Positions 9,493 to 20,156 of a DNA stretch of 36,030 bases are shown here, piece by piece. The translations under genes were made by a program, and so were the position numbers. Source of the DNA: Flavobacteriales bacterium UBA3442 (GTDB lineage Bacteria; Bacteroidota; Bacteroidia; Flavobacteriales; Schleiferiaceae); contig DFSH01000045.1 of the NCBI GenBank assembly GCA_002378565.1, positions 1-36,030 of the forward strand. Direction: 5' to 3'. Each line of letters starts with the position of its first letter. The stretch's first letter is position 1. Below the pieces are notes generated by a model. The model saw only the letters and a program-made list of their open reading frames with translations, had not been told where the DNA came from and ran no database searches.

Positions 9493-9500
9493 TATTTTTG
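9493..9500 (+). promoter_or_regulatory. Possible -7 promoter element for the nucleotide-sugar operon
   Basis: TATTTTTG matches the Bacteroidota -7 pattern TAnnTTTG 17 nt before the ATG of the first operon gene. The nearest upstream TTG is 25 nt away, so the -33 half is not well matched. Confidence 0.45.
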
Positions 9501-9517
9501 ACATCTTAACGCATTGT

Positions 9518-10651
9518 ATGGCATTCAACCCTCCTATCCCCATGGTGGACCTCAAGACCCAGCATGGACGCATCCGCAGCGAATTGGACAAGGCCCTATT
9601 AGCTTCAGCCCATGCAGGCCGATTCATCAATGGGCCAGAGGTTGCTGTCTTTGCTGCAGAACTTGCTGATTATTTGCAGGTGGAACATGTCATCCCTTGT
9701 GCCAATGGCACCGATGCCTTGCAGATTGCTTTGATGGCTTTAGGGCTGAAGCCCGGCGATGAAGTGATCACTGCCAGTTTCACCTATGTTGCTACGGCAG
9801 AGGTTATTGCCCTGTTGCAGCTGAAGCCTGTACTGGTGGATGTGCACCCAGACCATTTCACCTTGGATGTTGATCAGGTGGCAGCAGCCATCACCTCACG
9901 CAGCAAGGCCATCATTCCTGTACACCTATACGGCCAGGGTGCTGACATGGAACCTTTGATGGCATTGGCTGACAAGCATGGGTTATTTGTTGTTGAGGAT
10001 AATGCGCAAGCTTTAGGCGCTGATTACCAGTTCAGCTCAGGTATTCAAGCCAAACTTGGCACGGTTGGTCACATTGGATGCACCTCCTTTTTCCCCAGTA
10101 AAAACCTTGGATGCATGGGTGATGGTGGCGCTTTGTTCACCAGAGATCAGGCATTGGCAGATCGCATTGCCATGATTGCCAACCACGGTCAATCGGTGAA
10201 ATACCAACACGATGTGGTTGGCTGCAACAGCCGATTAGACAGCATCCAAGCAGCCGTTTTACAAGTGAAGCTCAAGCATCTCCCAGCCTGGACCCTTGCC
10301 AGACAGCAGGTAGCTGACCGCTACGATGTGGGCCTTACAGGCCTAGATCAGGTTGCTGTCCCTGCCCGAATTACTCAGGGCAGCCATGTCTTTCACCAAT
10401 ACACCATCAAGGTGCTTGACGGTCAGCGCAATGCATTGAAGCAATGCTTGGCAGATGCTGGCATCCCGAGCATGATCTATTACCCCATTCCCCTGCATAA
10501 GCAAAAGGCTTATGCAAGCGTTGACTATGGAGCGGGCTTCCCCATTTCAGAGCAATTGAGCGAGGTGGTCTTGTCCTTGCCAATGCACCCTGAATTGGAC
10601 GAGTCAACCCAACACATCATCACCCAAACCATTCAAAACTTCTTTTCATGA
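9518..10651 (+). CDS. DegT/DnrJ/EryC1 family sugar aminotransferase
   Basis: 377 residues. A pyridoxal-phosphate enzyme that aminates a keto-sugar nucleotide during surface-polysaccharide synthesis. The fold is shown by IPCANGTDALQIALMAL, GDEVITASFTYVATAEV, VEDNAQALGA and the PLP lysine in FFPSKNLGCMGDGGAL (K195). The opening MVDLKTQHGRIRSELDKAL and GRFINGPEV most resemble the WbpE/WlbC group that aminates UDP-3-keto-N-acetylglucuronate, but the substrate cannot be fixed from sequence alone. It is the first gene of a plus-strand operon and overlaps ugd by 4 nt (ATGA), which supports a uronate-linked substrate. Confidence 0.92.
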   Translation: MAFNPPIPMVDLKTQHGRIRSELDKALLASAHAGRFINGPEVAVFAAELADYLQVEHVIPCANGTDALQIALMALGLKPGDEVITASFTYVATAEVIALLQLKPVLVDVHPDHFTLDVDQVAAAITSRSKAIIPVHLYGQGADMEPLMALADKHGLFVVEDNAQALGADYQFSSGIQAKLGTVGHIGCTSFFPSKNLGCMGDGGALFTRDQALADRIAMIANHGQSVKYQHDVVGCNSRLDSIQAAVLQVKLKHLPAWTLARQQVADRYDVGLTGLDQVAVPARITQGSHVFHQYTIKVLDGQRNALKQCLADAGIPSMIYYPIPLHKQKAYASVDYGAGFPISEQLSEVVLSLPMHPELDESTQHIITQTIQNFFS

Positions 10652-11964
10652 AAATCACTGTTGTAGGTACTGGGTATGTCGGCTTGGTTTCCGGTGCATG
10701 CCTTGCAGATGTTGGCATGGATGTCACCTGTGTGGACATCGATCAGCAAAAAATTGCCAACCTCAAGAAAGGCATTTTGCCCATATATGAACCGGGATTG
10801 GATCACATCGTGTCTCGCAATGTGGCTGCAGGTCGCCTGCATTTCACCAGCACCTTGTCTGATGCCATTGTTGGATCAGAAACCGTATTCATTGCGGTGG
10901 GAACACCCCCAGGTGAGGATGGGTCTGCTGATTTACAGTACGTCTTGAAGGTGGCGCAGTCCATTGGTGAGCACATGCAGGACTACCTGGTGGTTGTGAC
11001 TAAAAGCACAGTGCCTGTTGGCACAGCGAGCAAGGTGCAATCAACGTTGCAGTCTGCCTTGACCAATCGAGGTTTAACTACGGACTTTGATGTGGCCTCC
11101 AACCCAGAGTTTCTCAAGGAGGGGGCTGCCATTGATGATTTCATGCGACCTGACCGAATTGTATGCGGCGTGGACAATGAACGGGCTGAGGGCGTCTTGT
11201 CTCGCCTGTACAAGCCATTTACCTTGAATGGCCACCCGGTGCTATTCATGGATATTCCATCTGCAGAGATGACCAAATACGCTGCCAATGCCATGTTGGC
11301 AACAAAAATCAGCTTCATGAATGACATTGCCTTGCTGTGTGAGGTCATGGGCGCAGATGTCAATCAAGTCCGAAAGGGCATTGGCAGTGATCCGCGAATT
11401 GGGCATAAATTCATTTACCCAGGCATTGGCTATGGCGGTTCATGCTTCCCTAAGGACGTGAAGGCCTTGGTGCGCGCAGGCGAGGAAAATGGCCATGCCC
11501 TGCGCATCCTGCAGGCTGTCGAGGACGTCAATGACGACCAAAAACAGGTGATGGTTAAAAAAGTGATGGCACAGTTTGGTCAGGATTTGACCGGCAAGCA
11601 TTTTGCTATGTGGGGCTTGAGCTTCAAGCCAGAAACCGATGACATGCGTGAAGCGCCATCGGTGGTGATTGCCAATGCCTTGCTTGAAGCTGGTGCCACA
11701 GTAGCGGCCTATGACCCGGTTGCAACAGAAGAGGCTAAGCATCAGTTGGGCGACCGCATCACTTATGCAAATGACGCCTATGCGGCACTGGAAGGGGCTG
11801 ACGCCCTGCTGTTGGTGACCGAATGGCGAGAGTTCCGCATGCCAAACTGGGACCGTGTCAAGGAGGCCCTGCAGACGCCAGTTGTCATTGATGGCAGGAA
11901 TATTTTTGATGCCAAGGTGCTTCGCGACCAGGGCTTTGTTTACCAAGGAATAGGCATCCTATGA
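10648..11964 (+). CDS. ugd: UDP-glucose 6-dehydrogenase
   Basis: 438 residues, typical length. It oxidises UDP-glucose to UDP-glucuronate with two NAD+. The N-terminal Rossmann motif is [17 protein letters not shown], the central helix region holds [20 protein letters not shown], and the catalytic cysteine is C266 in [10 protein letters not shown]; the C-terminal UDP-binding domain has [21 protein letters not shown]-acetylglucosamine or mannosamine dehydrogenases are relatives, but the next gene, a UDP-glucuronate decarboxylase, points to UDP-glucose as substrate. Both ends overlap neighbours by 4 nt. Confidence 0.95.
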   Translation: MKITVVGTGYVGLVSGACLADVGMDVTCVDIDQQKIANLKKGILPIYEPGLDHIVSRNVAAGRLHFTSTLSDAIVGSETVFIAVGTPPGEDGSADLQYVLKVAQSIGEHMQDYLVVVTKSTVPVGTASKVQSTLQSALTNRGLTTDFDVASNPEFLKEGAAIDDFMRPDRIVCGVDNERAEGVLSRLYKPFTLNGHPVLFMDIPSAEMTKYAANAMLATKISFMNDIALLCEVMGADVNQVRKGIGSDPRIGHKFIYPGIGYGGSCFPKDVKALVRAGEENGHALRILQAVEDVNDDQKQVMVKKVMAQFGQDLTGKHFAMWGLSFKPETDDMREAPSVVIANALLEAGATVAAYDPVATEEAKHQLGDRITYANDAYAALEGADALLLVTEWREFRMPNWDRVKEALQTPVVIDGRNIFDAKVLRDQGFVYQGIGIL

Positions 11965-12956
11965 GCAAGACCAAACCACGCACCCTGATTACTGGGGCCG
12001 CAGGTTTCTTGGGGTCCCACCTTTGTGACCGTTTCATTGCAGAGGGTCATGAAGTGATTGCCATGGACAACCTCATCACAGGGGATATGCGCAACATTGA
12101 CCATTTGATGGACTCGCCAGCGTTCACCTTTGTCAATCATGACATCAGTCAGCGCATTGCCATTGATGGACCCTTGGATTACATCCTGCACTTTGCCTCA
12201 CCAGCTAGCCCCATTGATTACTTGAAGATTCCCATTCAAACCATGAAGGTTGGCTCTTTAGGCACACACAATTGCCTAGGCCTTGCCTTGGCTAAGGGTG
12301 CAAGAATCTTGGTTGCTTCAACCTCTGAGGTCTATGGCGACCCCGAAGTCCACCCGCAGACAGAATCCTACTGGGGCAATGTCAACCCCGTCGGTCCACG
12401 CGGCGTCTACGACGAAGCCAAGCGATTCCAGGAGGCATTGACCATGGCTTACCATCGTTACCATGACGTTGAGACGCGCATCATTCGCATATTCAACACC
12501 TACGGACCTCGCATGCGACTCAATGATGGCCGGGTTCTGCCTGCTTTCATTGGTCAAGCCTTGCGAGGGGAGGACCTCACCATTTTTGGGGACGGCAGTC
12601 AGACGCGTTCGTTTTGTTACGTGGATGATTTGGTGGAAGGCATCCTCCGCCTCTTGATGAGTGATTGCTCAGACCCCGTGAACATTGGTAACCCAGATGA
12701 AATTAGCATCAAGGATTTTGCAGAGGAAATCATTGCCCTCACGGGTACCAATCAGCAGGTTATTTACCAAGATCTCCCTGTGGATGACCCAACCCAGCGC
12801 CAGCCAGATATCTCAAAGGCAAGGGCATTGCTTGACTGGGAGCCAAAGGTTAATCGCCACGATGGATTGGCTATAACCTATGCGGCATTCAAAGCCCTAC
12901 CAGAGGAGATTCTCTACAAGCAGGAGCACAGAGATTTTAAAGCATACATCAAATAA
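11961..12956 (+). CDS. uxs: UDP-glucuronate decarboxylase (UDP-xylose synthase)
   Basis: 331 residues. An extended short-chain dehydrogenase/reductase that converts UDP-glucuronate to UDP-xylose. The NAD motif is [10 protein letters not shown] (glycines 12, 15 and 18), the catalytic pair is Y150 and K154 in YDEAKRF, and the stretches [18 protein letters not shown] and [13 protein letters not shown] are characteristic of UXS proteins. It takes the product of the preceding ugd directly. It overlaps ugd by 4 nt and galE by 1 nt (TAATG). Xylose would then be available for a surface glycan. Confidence 0.94.
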   Translation: MSKTKPRTLITGAAGFLGSHLCDRFIAEGHEVIAMDNLITGDMRNIDHLMDSPAFTFVNHDISQRIAIDGPLDYILHFASPASPIDYLKIPIQTMKVGSLGTHNCLGLALAKGARILVASTSEVYGDPEVHPQTESYWGNVNPVGPRGVYDEAKRFQEALTMAYHRYHDVETRIIRIFNTYGPRMRLNDGRVLPAFIGQALRGEDLTIFGDGSQTRSFCYVDDLVEGILRLLMSDCSDPVNIGNPDEISIKDFAEEIIALTGTNQQVIYQDLPVDDPTQRQPDISKARALLDWEPKVNRHDGLAITYAAFKALPEEILYKQEHRDFKAYIK

Positions 12957-13966
12957 TGAGTCGCATTCTCGTTACAGGAGGCCTAGGGTACATTGGCTCA
13001 CATACAACGGTTGAGTTGATGGCAAAAGGCCATGAAGTCATCGTGGTAGACAACCTTTCCAACACAAGGGAAAGCGTGCTCGACGGCATCACAGCCATCG
13101 CAGGTAAGCGGCCTTCATGGGTCAATCTTGACCTGGCAGATGCTGCGGCAACTCAAGCTTTTTTTGCTGGCAATGCTTTTGACGCAATCATCCATTTTGC
13201 CGCCTTCAAGGCCGTGGGTGAGTCCGTAGAAAAGCCAATGATGTACTACCGAAACAATGTGAATGCCTTGATGCATGTCTTGGATTATGTGACATCAAAT
13301 CCTTCATGTGCTTGCATTTTTAGCTCATCCTGCACGGTATACGGTCAAGCAGATCACTTGCCGATTTCGGAAGCTGCGCCCATGAAGCAGGCAGAGTCTC
13401 CCTATGGCATGACCAAACAGATAGGTGAGTCCATGCTGACAGATGCGGCAAAGGCATATGGGCTGAAAGTGACAGCTTTGCGCTACTTCAACCCCATTGG
13501 CGCACACCCCAGTGCCTTGATTGGCGAATTGCCCCTAGGTCCTCCACAGAATTTGGTGCCTTTCATCACCCAGAGTGCTGCGGGTCTGCGAGGTCCACTG
13601 CAGGTCTACGGCAAGGACTACCCAACAGCTGATGGGACTGCCGTTAGGGATTACATTCATGTGGTTGACCTGGCATTGGCTCACATCGCTGCCATGGATC
13701 ATTTGATGCGCCAGGAAGGCGGTGACATGCATGTGTTCAACCTGGGAACAGGTAAGGGGTCTTCCGTTTTGTCAGTCATTCAGGCCTTTGAAGATGCCAC
13801 GGGCACAGCCTTGTCATGGGCCTTTGCGCCACGCCGGGCAGGCGATGTAGTTGCAGCGTATGCTGACACAGAAAGGGCCGCATCCGTTCTTGGGTGGAGG
13901 GCTCAACGCAGCTTGGCAGATAGCATGAAGGATGCTTGGCGTTGGCAAGAAGGATTGCCCTCTTGA
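12956..13966 (+). CDS. galE: UDP-glucose 4-epimerase
   Basis: 336 residues. GalE interconverts UDP-glucose and UDP-galactose (some members also the N-acetyl forms). The NAD motif TGGLGYIGSH is at residues 7-16; the catalytic Y150 and K154 lie in SPYGMTKQ; FSSSCTVYG and LRYFNPIGAHPS are classic GalE segments. Its first base is shared with the stop of the UDP-xylose synthase gene, so the two are co-translated. Next on the strand, after 17 nt, is a secreted T9SS protein rather than another sugar enzyme. Confidence 0.95.
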   Translation: MSRILVTGGLGYIGSHTTVELMAKGHEVIVVDNLSNTRESVLDGITAIAGKRPSWVNLDLADAAATQAFFAGNAFDAIIHFAAFKAVGESVEKPMMYYRNNVNALMHVLDYVTSNPSCACIFSSSCTVYGQADHLPISEAAPMKQAESPYGMTKQIGESMLTDAAKAYGLKVTALRYFNPIGAHPSALIGELPLGPPQNLVPFITQSAAGLRGPLQVYGKDYPTADGTAVRDYIHVVDLALAHIAAMDHLMRQEGGDMHVFNLGTGKGSSVLSVIQAFEDATGTALSWAFAPRRAGDVVAAYADTERAASVLGWRAQRSLADSMKDAWRWQEGLPS

Positions 13967-13983
13967 ATTCCTAACTTGCCATC

Positions 13984-16092
13984 ATGAAGAAGCATCACGT
14001 CCTTGGTTTATTGGTTTGTTTGATGAGCATGCAGGTTTGGGCTCAGCCCATTCAAATGCTACTGCCTAAGGTGAGCGAGTTCAGAATGGATACTGCCCCT
14101 GCAGGGTTTGACTTGCGCATCCTGCACCTGGAGTCAGGCGATGCCTTTTCCAAGTCAGGCTTTCTCAATGCAACCAAAGTGAAGCACGCCAAACAATTTG
14201 GCGTGGCAACAAGGCAAACGTCAGGTATGCGACAGAAAATCACTGCTCAGGACCCCTTGGTTCATGATGACTTTGGTATGAAGCGAGTCTTTGCCGTCAA
14301 TGGCATGCAGGTGCCCTTGCCAGGAGGAACCCCGAATGACAACACGATTGCCATCAGCAATGACAGCATCCTGCTAGCTGGGGTGAATTCCTTCATATGG
14401 GGCTGGGACCTCAAGCAGGACACCTTCCTTTTTGCGCAGCAATTCATTTCCTTGATTCAAGCCTCTGGCCTGCCAACCAATAGTTATGCAAGCGACCCGC
14501 GCCTTCATTACGATCCAGTGGAGGATCGATTTGTGCTTCTGTTTTTTGTAGGAAACAACCCACAGACCAGTCAGGTCTTTGTTTGTTTCAGCGAAACCAA
14601 TGACCCGCGGGATGGCTGGCATGGCTACAGCATTCCAGGTAACCCCTTGAATAACAATCGTTGGAGTGACTTCCCCGCCATCACTGTGACGGAAGATAAA
14701 TTGATACTGTCCATCAATCTCATCATTCCCGGTGTAAGCTGGCAAGTAGGTTTTGATGGAAGCATCATATGGGAGATGGATAAACATGCCGGTTATGCTG
14801 GAGACAGCCTGCCTGTTGAGCTGCATCATGGGATCACCTATGGCGGTGAATGGATCAGGAACCTGCATGCCATCACTGGATGGAATGGAAGCACGACAGT
14901 GCCAATGTTCATGTCCAACAGGAACTTCTCAGCACAAAATGATTCTGTCTTTTTTCTGCGACGCAATGACTCAGCCGTGGGTGGTACGCACAGTTATGAC
15001 ATCCACTTGATTCATGCCAGTGAAGCTTATGGCTTGCCGCCCAATGGGGTCCAGCCTTCCACACCGACGGGGCAGCTCAACAAGGGCATGCAAACCAATG
15101 ATGCCCGATGGCTTGGAGGTATGGAAATGCCTGATGGTTCCGTTCATGTGGTAAGCACAACCAGGGAGTTCAGCAGCCAGCGATCAGCGATATACCATGG
15201 CATTCTCCACAATCCCTTGTCGCCGGACACACTCTATGGTCATGTCATTGGCGACAACATCAAATACTTTGGTTACCCCAACCTTGCCTTCATTGGCAAT
15301 GAGGAATGCGATGGAGAGGTGTTGATTGGTTTCAATCACACGTCACCCGTCGATTACCCTGGATTTTCTGCCCTGTACTATGGCAACGATGGCACGTACT
15401 CCAATGTCATCAGTTTGAAATCGGGCCTTGGCAATGTGAATAAACTCGGTGGTGCAGAACGCTGGGGTGATTACTTTGGCATTCAGTCGGTCTACAATGA
15501 CCCGCAACAGGCTTGGTTGGCTGGATTTTATGGCTTAGCCAATGGCAGCAATTCAACCTGGTTTTCCTTGCTAGAAAGTCCGGATAGCACGCGATTGGAT
15601 CTGCAGGTTGACATGACTGGTGTTGGCTGTGAAGTTGAAGTTTCAGCCATAGCCATTGGCGGTGTCCCACCCTACAACTACGCTTGGGACAGCAACCCTG
15701 GCATTGCGCTTGCGGGACCTTACTGCAGTGGTGATTCTGTCAGCTTGTCGGTCACCGATGCGCGTGGTTGTCAGCAGGCATTGAGCGTGTATGTGCCCTA
15801 TGCAGATGTCACAACACCATCGGTCTTCCCAAACCCCACACAGGACATGGTGTTGATGGCCTTCGATGCACCGTCAGGTGGCGAGGTTAGCATCACCCTG
15901 ACCACGCTCAATGGCCAAGTGATAACCGTAGGTAAGCGTCCTGTGAAAGCTGGACGCAATGAAGCGCAACTCTGGTTAGGTCACCTGCCTGCAGGCACCT
16001 ACCATGTTCGCATCCACTTTGGTGACCAGACAGGCAGCAGCCAGACCTCCCACTTGCTTTCAGAAAAATTACTTTTAATAACCTCACCTTGA
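13984..16092 (+). CDS. Large secreted T9SS cargo with beta-propeller-like body
   Basis: 702 residues. A signal peptide ([21 protein letters not shown]) is followed by about 500 residues with strand-rich, propeller-like repeats ([54 protein letters not shown]). Residues about 538-606 ([21 protein letters not shown], then [12 protein letters not shown]) resemble one SprB-type repeat. From residue 614 [14 protein letters not shown] begins a type A T9SS sorting domain. It is placed in the middle of a nucleotide-sugar operon, 17 nt after galE and with its stop overlapping the rfbB start (TGATG), so it is expressed with the enzymes. No catalytic motif was recognised. Confidence 0.86.
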   Translation: MKKHHVLGLLVCLMSMQVWAQPIQMLLPKVSEFRMDTAPAGFDLRILHLESGDAFSKSGFLNATKVKHAKQFGVATRQTSGMRQKITAQDPLVHDDFGMKRVFAVNGMQVPLPGGTPNDNTIAISNDSILLAGVNSFIWGWDLKQDTFLFAQQFISLIQASGLPTNSYASDPRLHYDPVEDRFVLLFFVGNNPQTSQVFVCFSETNDPRDGWHGYSIPGNPLNNNRWSDFPAITVTEDKLILSINLIIPGVSWQVGFDGSIIWEMDKHAGYAGDSLPVELHHGITYGGEWIRNLHAITGWNGSTTVPMFMSNRNFSAQNDSVFFLRRNDSAVGGTHSYDIHLIHASEAYGLPPNGVQPSTPTGQLNKGMQTNDARWLGGMEMPDGSVHVVSTTREFSSQRSAIYHGILHNPLSPDTLYGHVIGDNIKYFGYPNLAFIGNEECDGEVLIGFNHTSPVDYPGFSALYYGNDGTYSNVISLKSGLGNVNKLGGAERWGDYFGIQSVYNDPQQAWLAGFYGLANGSNSTWFSLLESPDSTRLDLQVDMTGVGCEVEVSAIAIGGVPPYNYAWDSNPGIALAGPYCSGDSVSLSVTDARGCQQALSVYVPYADVTTPSVFPNPTQDMVLMAFDAPSGGEVSITLTTLNGQVITVGKRPVKAGRNEAQLWLGHLPAGTYHVRIHFGDQTGSSQTSHLLSEKLLLITSP

Positions 16093-17141
16093 TGCCTTGC
16101 ATTTTTATCACCGGCGGAGCCGGATTCATTGGTTCCCATGTGGTTCGCCGCATGGTAAACAATCACCCGGATACCACCATCGTCAATCTGGATGCTTTGA
16201 CTTACGCAGGCAATCTGGCCAACTTATTGGATGTTGAAGATGCCAGCAATTACCGCTTTGAAAAAGTGAACATCTGTGATGTGCCAGCCTTGACAGAGTT
16301 GTTCAATCGTTACCAGCCAGACGCGGTGATGCATTTGGCAGCGGAAAGCCATGTGGATCGCTCCATCGAAGACCCCATGGCCTTTGTCAACACCAATGTG
16401 GTTGGCACGGTAAACCTTCTCAATGCAGCAAGGGAGCTGTGGAAGGGCAACATGGTGGGCAAGCGATTTTACCACATTTCCACGGATGAGGTCTTTGGTG
16501 CCCTTGGCAAAGAAGGTCTATTCACCGAAGCGACTGCCTACAGCCCAAACAGCCCTTACTCTGCATCCAAGGCCAGCTCAGATCACTTTGTTCGAGCCTA
16601 CCATGAAACCTATGGTTTACCTGTGGTGATTAGCAACTGCTCCAATAATTATGGCCCCAACCATTTTCCTGAAAAGTTGATTCCTTTGATGATTCACAAC
16701 ATCCTTGAGGGCAAACCATTGCCAATCTATGGGGACGGGCAATACACCAGGGATTGGTTGTATGTTTTGGACCATGCAGAGGCCATTGAGCGCATTTTCT
16801 TGAAGGGCAAGCTAGGTCAGACCTACTGTGTTGGTGGATGGAATGAATGGACAAACATCGATTTGGTGAAGGTGATTTGTCGCTTGATGGACAGCAAATT
16901 GGGCAAAGCCCCAGGCAGCTCAGAGCAGTTGATTACCTATGTGACAGATCGACCGGGCCATGACCTTCGCTATGCCATTGATGCCAGCAAAATTGACAAT
17001 GATTTACAGTGGAAGCCTGCACACACCTTTGAAGAGGGTATCGCAAAAACCATCGATTGGTACCTTGACAACAGCGCCTGGCTTGAAGGGGTTACCAGTG
17101 GAGCCTACCAGACCTATTACGACAAGCAATACGCCAAGTGA
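16092..17141 (+). CDS. rfbB: dTDP-glucose 4,6-dehydratase
   Basis: 349 residues. It makes dTDP-4-keto-6-deoxyglucose, the entry to rhamnose and other deoxysugars. NAD motif [10 protein letters not shown] (residues 7-16), the STDEVFG segment with the catalytic aspartate and glutamate, and the Y156/K160 pair in [12 protein letters not shown] identify it; [17 protein letters not shown] is typical of RmlB. The ATG at 16092 is preferred to a TTG one codon earlier; it overlaps the T9SS gene stop by one base. The other genes of the rhamnose pathway (rfbA, C, D) are not in the window. Confidence 0.95.
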   Translation: MPCIFITGGAGFIGSHVVRRMVNNHPDTTIVNLDALTYAGNLANLLDVEDASNYRFEKVNICDVPALTELFNRYQPDAVMHLAAESHVDRSIEDPMAFVNTNVVGTVNLLNAARELWKGNMVGKRFYHISTDEVFGALGKEGLFTEATAYSPNSPYSASKASSDHFVRAYHETYGLPVVISNCSNNYGPNHFPEKLIPLMIHNILEGKPLPIYGDGQYTRDWLYVLDHAEAIERIFLKGKLGQTYCVGGWNEWTNIDLVKVICRLMDSKLGKAPGSSEQLITYVTDRPGHDLRYAIDASKIDNDLQWKPAHTFEEGIAKTIDWYLDNSAWLEGVTSGAYQTYYDKQYAK

Positions 17142-17836
17142 GCGACGCCATCGCCATCATTCCCGCGCGCTATGCCAGCACGCGTTTGCCTGGGAAGCCT
17201 CTTGCCGACATCCATGGCAAGCCAATGATTGTTCATGTGATGGAAGCAGTTGCTTCAGTGATTGACACCTATGTTGCCACAGATGATGTGCGCATAGCGG
17301 CCGTTGTGCAAGCCGCTGGCGGCAAAGTCATCATGACAGATGAACAGTGTGCCAACGGCACCGAACGGGTGAAAGAGGCCTTGTTGAATAGCGGTCAACA
17401 ACCTGAGGTTGTCTTGAACATCCAGGGGGATGAGCCCATGGTGAATAAGCAGGATATCCAAACATTGCTGCAGCTGATGCGACGACCCGATGTGCAGATT
17501 GGCACCTTGGTTACCCCATCCAAGCCAACGGATCATCAATCCACCAATAACTGCTTCGTGGAGCGCCTACCAGATGGTTTAGCGATAGGGTTTTCTCGTG
17601 AAGTGGCTTGTTGCAGCAGCCAAGCATGGCGTCATGTTGGCATGTACGGTTTCAAAGGGGGCATCTTGGATGAGCTCATCGCCCTGCCTCCGACGGCGGG
17701 CGAGAAATCTCAACGCCTAGAGCAACTGAGATGGCATGAGTCAGGCTATGCGATACATACCGCTGAGGTGGCCGCAGCCGGCTTGGGTGTTGATAGCCCA
17801 GAAGACCTTGAACAGGTGCGGCAGTTGATGGCCTAA
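17138..17836 (+). CDS. kdsB: 3-deoxy-manno-octulosonate cytidylyltransferase (CMP-Kdo synthetase)
   Basis: 232 residues, slightly shorter than the E. coli enzyme. It activates Kdo with CTP, supplying WaaA. The nucleotide-binding start [17 protein letters not shown], the ATDD motif, the [11 protein letters not shown] segment and NIQGDEPMV are all present. It begins with GTG, overlapping the rfbB stop as GTGA; no ATG is available before the conserved N-terminus. Its end overlaps the convergent SulP gene by 4 nt, closing the operon. The pairing with waaA, on the other strand 8 kb away, completes the last two steps of Kdo incorporation. Confidence 0.93.
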   Translation: MSDAIAIIPARYASTRLPGKPLADIHGKPMIVHVMEAVASVIDTYVATDDVRIAAVVQAAGGKVIMTDEQCANGTERVKEALLNSGQQPEVVLNIQGDEPMVNKQDIQTLLQLMRRPDVQIGTLVTPSKPTDHQSTNNCFVERLPDGLAIGFSREVACCSSQAWRHVGMYGFKGGILDELIALPPTAGEKSQRLEQLRWHESGYAIHTAEVAAAGLGVDSPEDLEQVRQLMA

Positions 17837-19443
17837 GCCTCGTGATCCAATAAATTGGTGACCACATGGTAGCGCGGATCATCGATAGCCCCCCGCACGT
17901 GGTCAATGAAATCCGGGCTAGCCTTAGCTAGCAATTCTTGGCATTCAGGGCTGAGATGGTGGAAGGTGATGGATTTGCCCAATTCCTCGTATTTCTTACC
18001 TAGGTTCCATAAGGCTTCAATGCCTGAGTGATCACTCACCCGAGATTCCATGAAGTCAACCATGACATTGTCAGGGTCTTGCTTGGGGTCAAATTTTGCC
18101 ATGAAGGCTTGGGTTGAGCCAAAAAACAAGGGCCCCCATATTTCGTAAACTTTCACACCCTCTTGATTGATGTGCTTTCGCGCCCGAATCATGGTGGCAT
18201 TTTTCCAAGCAAAGACCAATGAGGACATGATCACACCAACAATCACCGCAATGGCAAGGTCTTGCCAGACAGTCACGGCGGAAACAGTGATTAGCACCAC
18301 GGCATCAGCAAAGGGAATTTTGTACAGGATGCGGAAACTGCTCCAGGCAAAAGTCCCAATAACCACCATGAACATGACACCGACTAAGGCTGCAATAGGA
18401 ACTTGTTCAATCCATGGGGCAGCGAAAAGGATGAAACCAAGCAAGGCCATGGCTGCCACAATGCCTGAAAGGCGACCTCGCCCCCCTGCCTTGACATTGA
18501 TGATGGATTGGCCAATCATGGCACAGCCACCCATACCGCCAAAGAGGCCGTTGAGGATGTTGGCTGAGCCCTGTGCAATACATTCTCGGTTACCTGATCC
18601 ACGGGTTTCAGTCATGTCATCGATGAGGTTGAGGGTCATCAAGGACTCAATCAACCCAACAGCTGCAAGCAGAACAGCTGTTGATATCAACACATCCCAG
18701 TGGCCATCAACACTGCCAAACATTTGGAATAAGTCCCATTGAAATGAAGGCAAACCACCTTTGAGCCCACTGCCTCCACCATCTCTGATGAAGCTTCCCA
18801 CGGTGCTGACATCCAAATTGCCAAGCACAACAGTCAAGGTGACCACAGCAATACCTATCAAGGCAGCAGGTGCTTGTTTGAAAAGTTTGGGAAGGAATTG
18901 CATGATAGCCATGGTCAAGCCAACCAATCCGACCATCAACCAAAGGCTACTGCCTTGAAGCCATGATCCCGCACCTTCAGGTGTCATGGTTTTAAACATG
19001 TCTAATTGCGACAGGAAAATCACAATGGCTAAGCCATTGACAAAGCCCATCATCACTGGGTGAGGAATCAATCGCACAAATTTCCCCATCTTTAGGACAC
19101 CTGCAAGGATTTGAATGACACCAACAAACAGCAAGGCAATGAGCAGCCATTGCAGTCCCAAGTTATCCATGCCTATGTCGTTGCCAACCTCGTTGCCAAC
19201 CATGATCAAGTGCACCATGACCACAGCCATTGCACCCGTTGCGCCAGAGATCATACCAGGACGACCGCCAAATACCGCTGTCACAATTCCCATCATGAAG
19301 GCGCCATAGAGTCCAACCAAGGGATCAAGGCCTGCCACAAAGGCAAATGCCACAGCTTCAGGCACCAGCGCCAGCGCTACGGTCAGTCCAGACAGGATGT
19401 CTTTGCGGGGGTTGAATGTAAAGTTCTTGAGAAGTCGTTGCAT
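17833..19443 (-). CDS. SulP family inorganic anion transporter
   Basis: 536 residues from the ATG at 19443. About 10-14 membrane segments fill residues 15-400, beginning with the SulP signature region DILSGLTVALALVPEAVAFAFVAGLDP and including a glycine-rich GGMGGCAMIGQSIINVKAGGRGRLSG. The last 110 residues form a STAS domain (VYEIWGPLFFGSTQAF, VMVDFMESRVSDHSGIEAL). SulP proteins carry sulfate, bicarbonate or other anions, often with sodium or protons; no carbonic anhydrase gene lies nearby to choose between them. The alternative ATG at 19476 was rejected because it lies upstream of the -7 promoter element at 19463-19470. Confidence 0.93.
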   Translation of the reverse strand: MQRLLKNFTFNPRKDILSGLTVALALVPEAVAFAFVAGLDPLVGLYGAFMMGIVTAVFGGRPGMISGATGAMAVVMVHLIMVGNEVGNDIGMDNLGLQWLLIALLFVGVIQILAGVLKMGKFVRLIPHPVMMGFVNGLAIVIFLSQLDMFKTMTPEGAGSWLQGSSLWLMVGLVGLTMAIMQFLPKLFKQAPAALIGIAVVTLTVVLGNLDVSTVGSFIRDGGGSGLKGGLPSFQWDLFQMFGSVDGHWDVLISTAVLLAAVGLIESLMTLNLIDDMTETRGSGNRECIAQGSANILNGLFGGMGGCAMIGQSIINVKAGGRGRLSGIVAAMALLGFILFAAPWIEQVPIAALVGVMFMVVIGTFAWSSFRILYKIPFADAVVLITVSAVTVWQDLAIAVIVGVIMSSLVFAWKNATMIRARKHINQEGVKVYEIWGPLFFGSTQAFMAKFDPKQDPDNVMVDFMESRVSDHSGIEALWNLGKKYEELGKSITFHHLSPECQELLAKASPDFIDHVRGAIDDPRYHVVTNLLDHEA

Positions 19444-19462
19444 GCCAGTTGAATCAAGCCGG

Positions 19463-19492
19463 CAAAAGTAACCCATTCAATGACTAAGGCAA
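19463..19492 (-). promoter_or_regulatory. Promoter of the SulP gene
   Basis: On the minus strand TTG (19492-19490), 19 nt, then TACTTTTG (19470-19463) fits the Bacteroidota pattern TTG-N19-TAnnTTTG. Transcription would begin roughly 12-15 nt before the ATG at 19443, giving a very short leader and fixing that start codon. Confidence 0.7.
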
Positions 19493-19513
19493 GCAGGCAG
19501 TTTGCAGACCTAA

Positions 19514-20155
19514 TCAAGCAATGACCCGCGCCACCATCAAGCCATCCCGGAAGGGAAGGAGTTGATGTTCTACACGTTTGTCAGCAGCTATTTTTTCGTT
19601 GTAGGCTCTCAATGCTTTGGTTTCTGAATCCTGCTTGTCCAAGTCAGGAACCTTGCCGCTCCAAAGCACGTTGTCTGCAATGATTAAACCCCCTGGTCGC
19701 ATGCGGTCAATGACTGCATCATAGTAGTTGCTATAATTCCCCTTGTCTGCATCGATGAAGACTAGGTCCCATTTCTCTTGAAGGTTTGGGATGATGTCAA
19801 GGGCAGATCCGATGTGCATGGTCACAGTGTCTTTAAGTCCAGCTTTTTGGAGGTACCCTTCAACACGTGCTTGCAGTTCTTCATTGATGTCAATGGTGTG
19901 CAGATGACCACCTGCCTGAAGGCCTTCTGCCATGCAGAGGGCAGCATACCCCGTGTAGGTTCCAATTTCTAGAATGCGTTGTGCCTTGAGTAAGTGAGAC
20001 ATCAAGCTCAAGAAGCGACCTTGTTGATGGCCACTGAGCATGCGAGGCACCAAGACCTCCTGCCAAGTTTCACGTTCGATGGTTTCAAGTAATTCGCTGT
20101 GGTTCTGGGTGAGTTGACCAGCGTAGTCATCGATGTGATCGGGGAGAAATTTCAT
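19514..20155 (-). CDS. O-methyltransferase, catechol-type (family 3)
   Basis: 213 residues. A class I SAM-dependent methyltransferase of the small catechol/caffeoyl-CoA group. SAM motif I is LEIGTYTGYAALCMAEGL; the metal-binding aspartates are in FIDADKGNYSNYYD and ADNVLWSGKV. The physiological substrate of the bacterial members is rarely known. Starts at ATG, one base after the stop of the upstream M16 peptidase gene, so it belongs to the serS-S9-M16 run on the minus strand. A 70-nt gap with a new promoter separates it from SulP. Confidence 0.92.
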   Translation of the reverse strand: MKFLPDHIDDYAGQLTQNHSELLETIERETWQEVLVPRMLSGHQQGRFLSLMSHLLKAQRILEIGTYTGYAALCMAEGLQAGGHLHTIDINEELQARVEGYLQKAGLKDTVTMHIGSALDIIPNLQEKWDLVFIDADKGNYSNYYDAVIDRMRPGGLIIADNVLWSGKVPDLDKQDSETKALRAYNEKIAADKRVEHQLLPFRDGLMVARVIA

Positions 20156-20156
20156 G

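Noticed and set aside
18167..18742. 191-residue plus-strand ORF
   Set aside because: Antisense to SulP, rich in Met, Thr, Ala and Ser as expected for the opposite strand of a membrane-protein gene; no motif.
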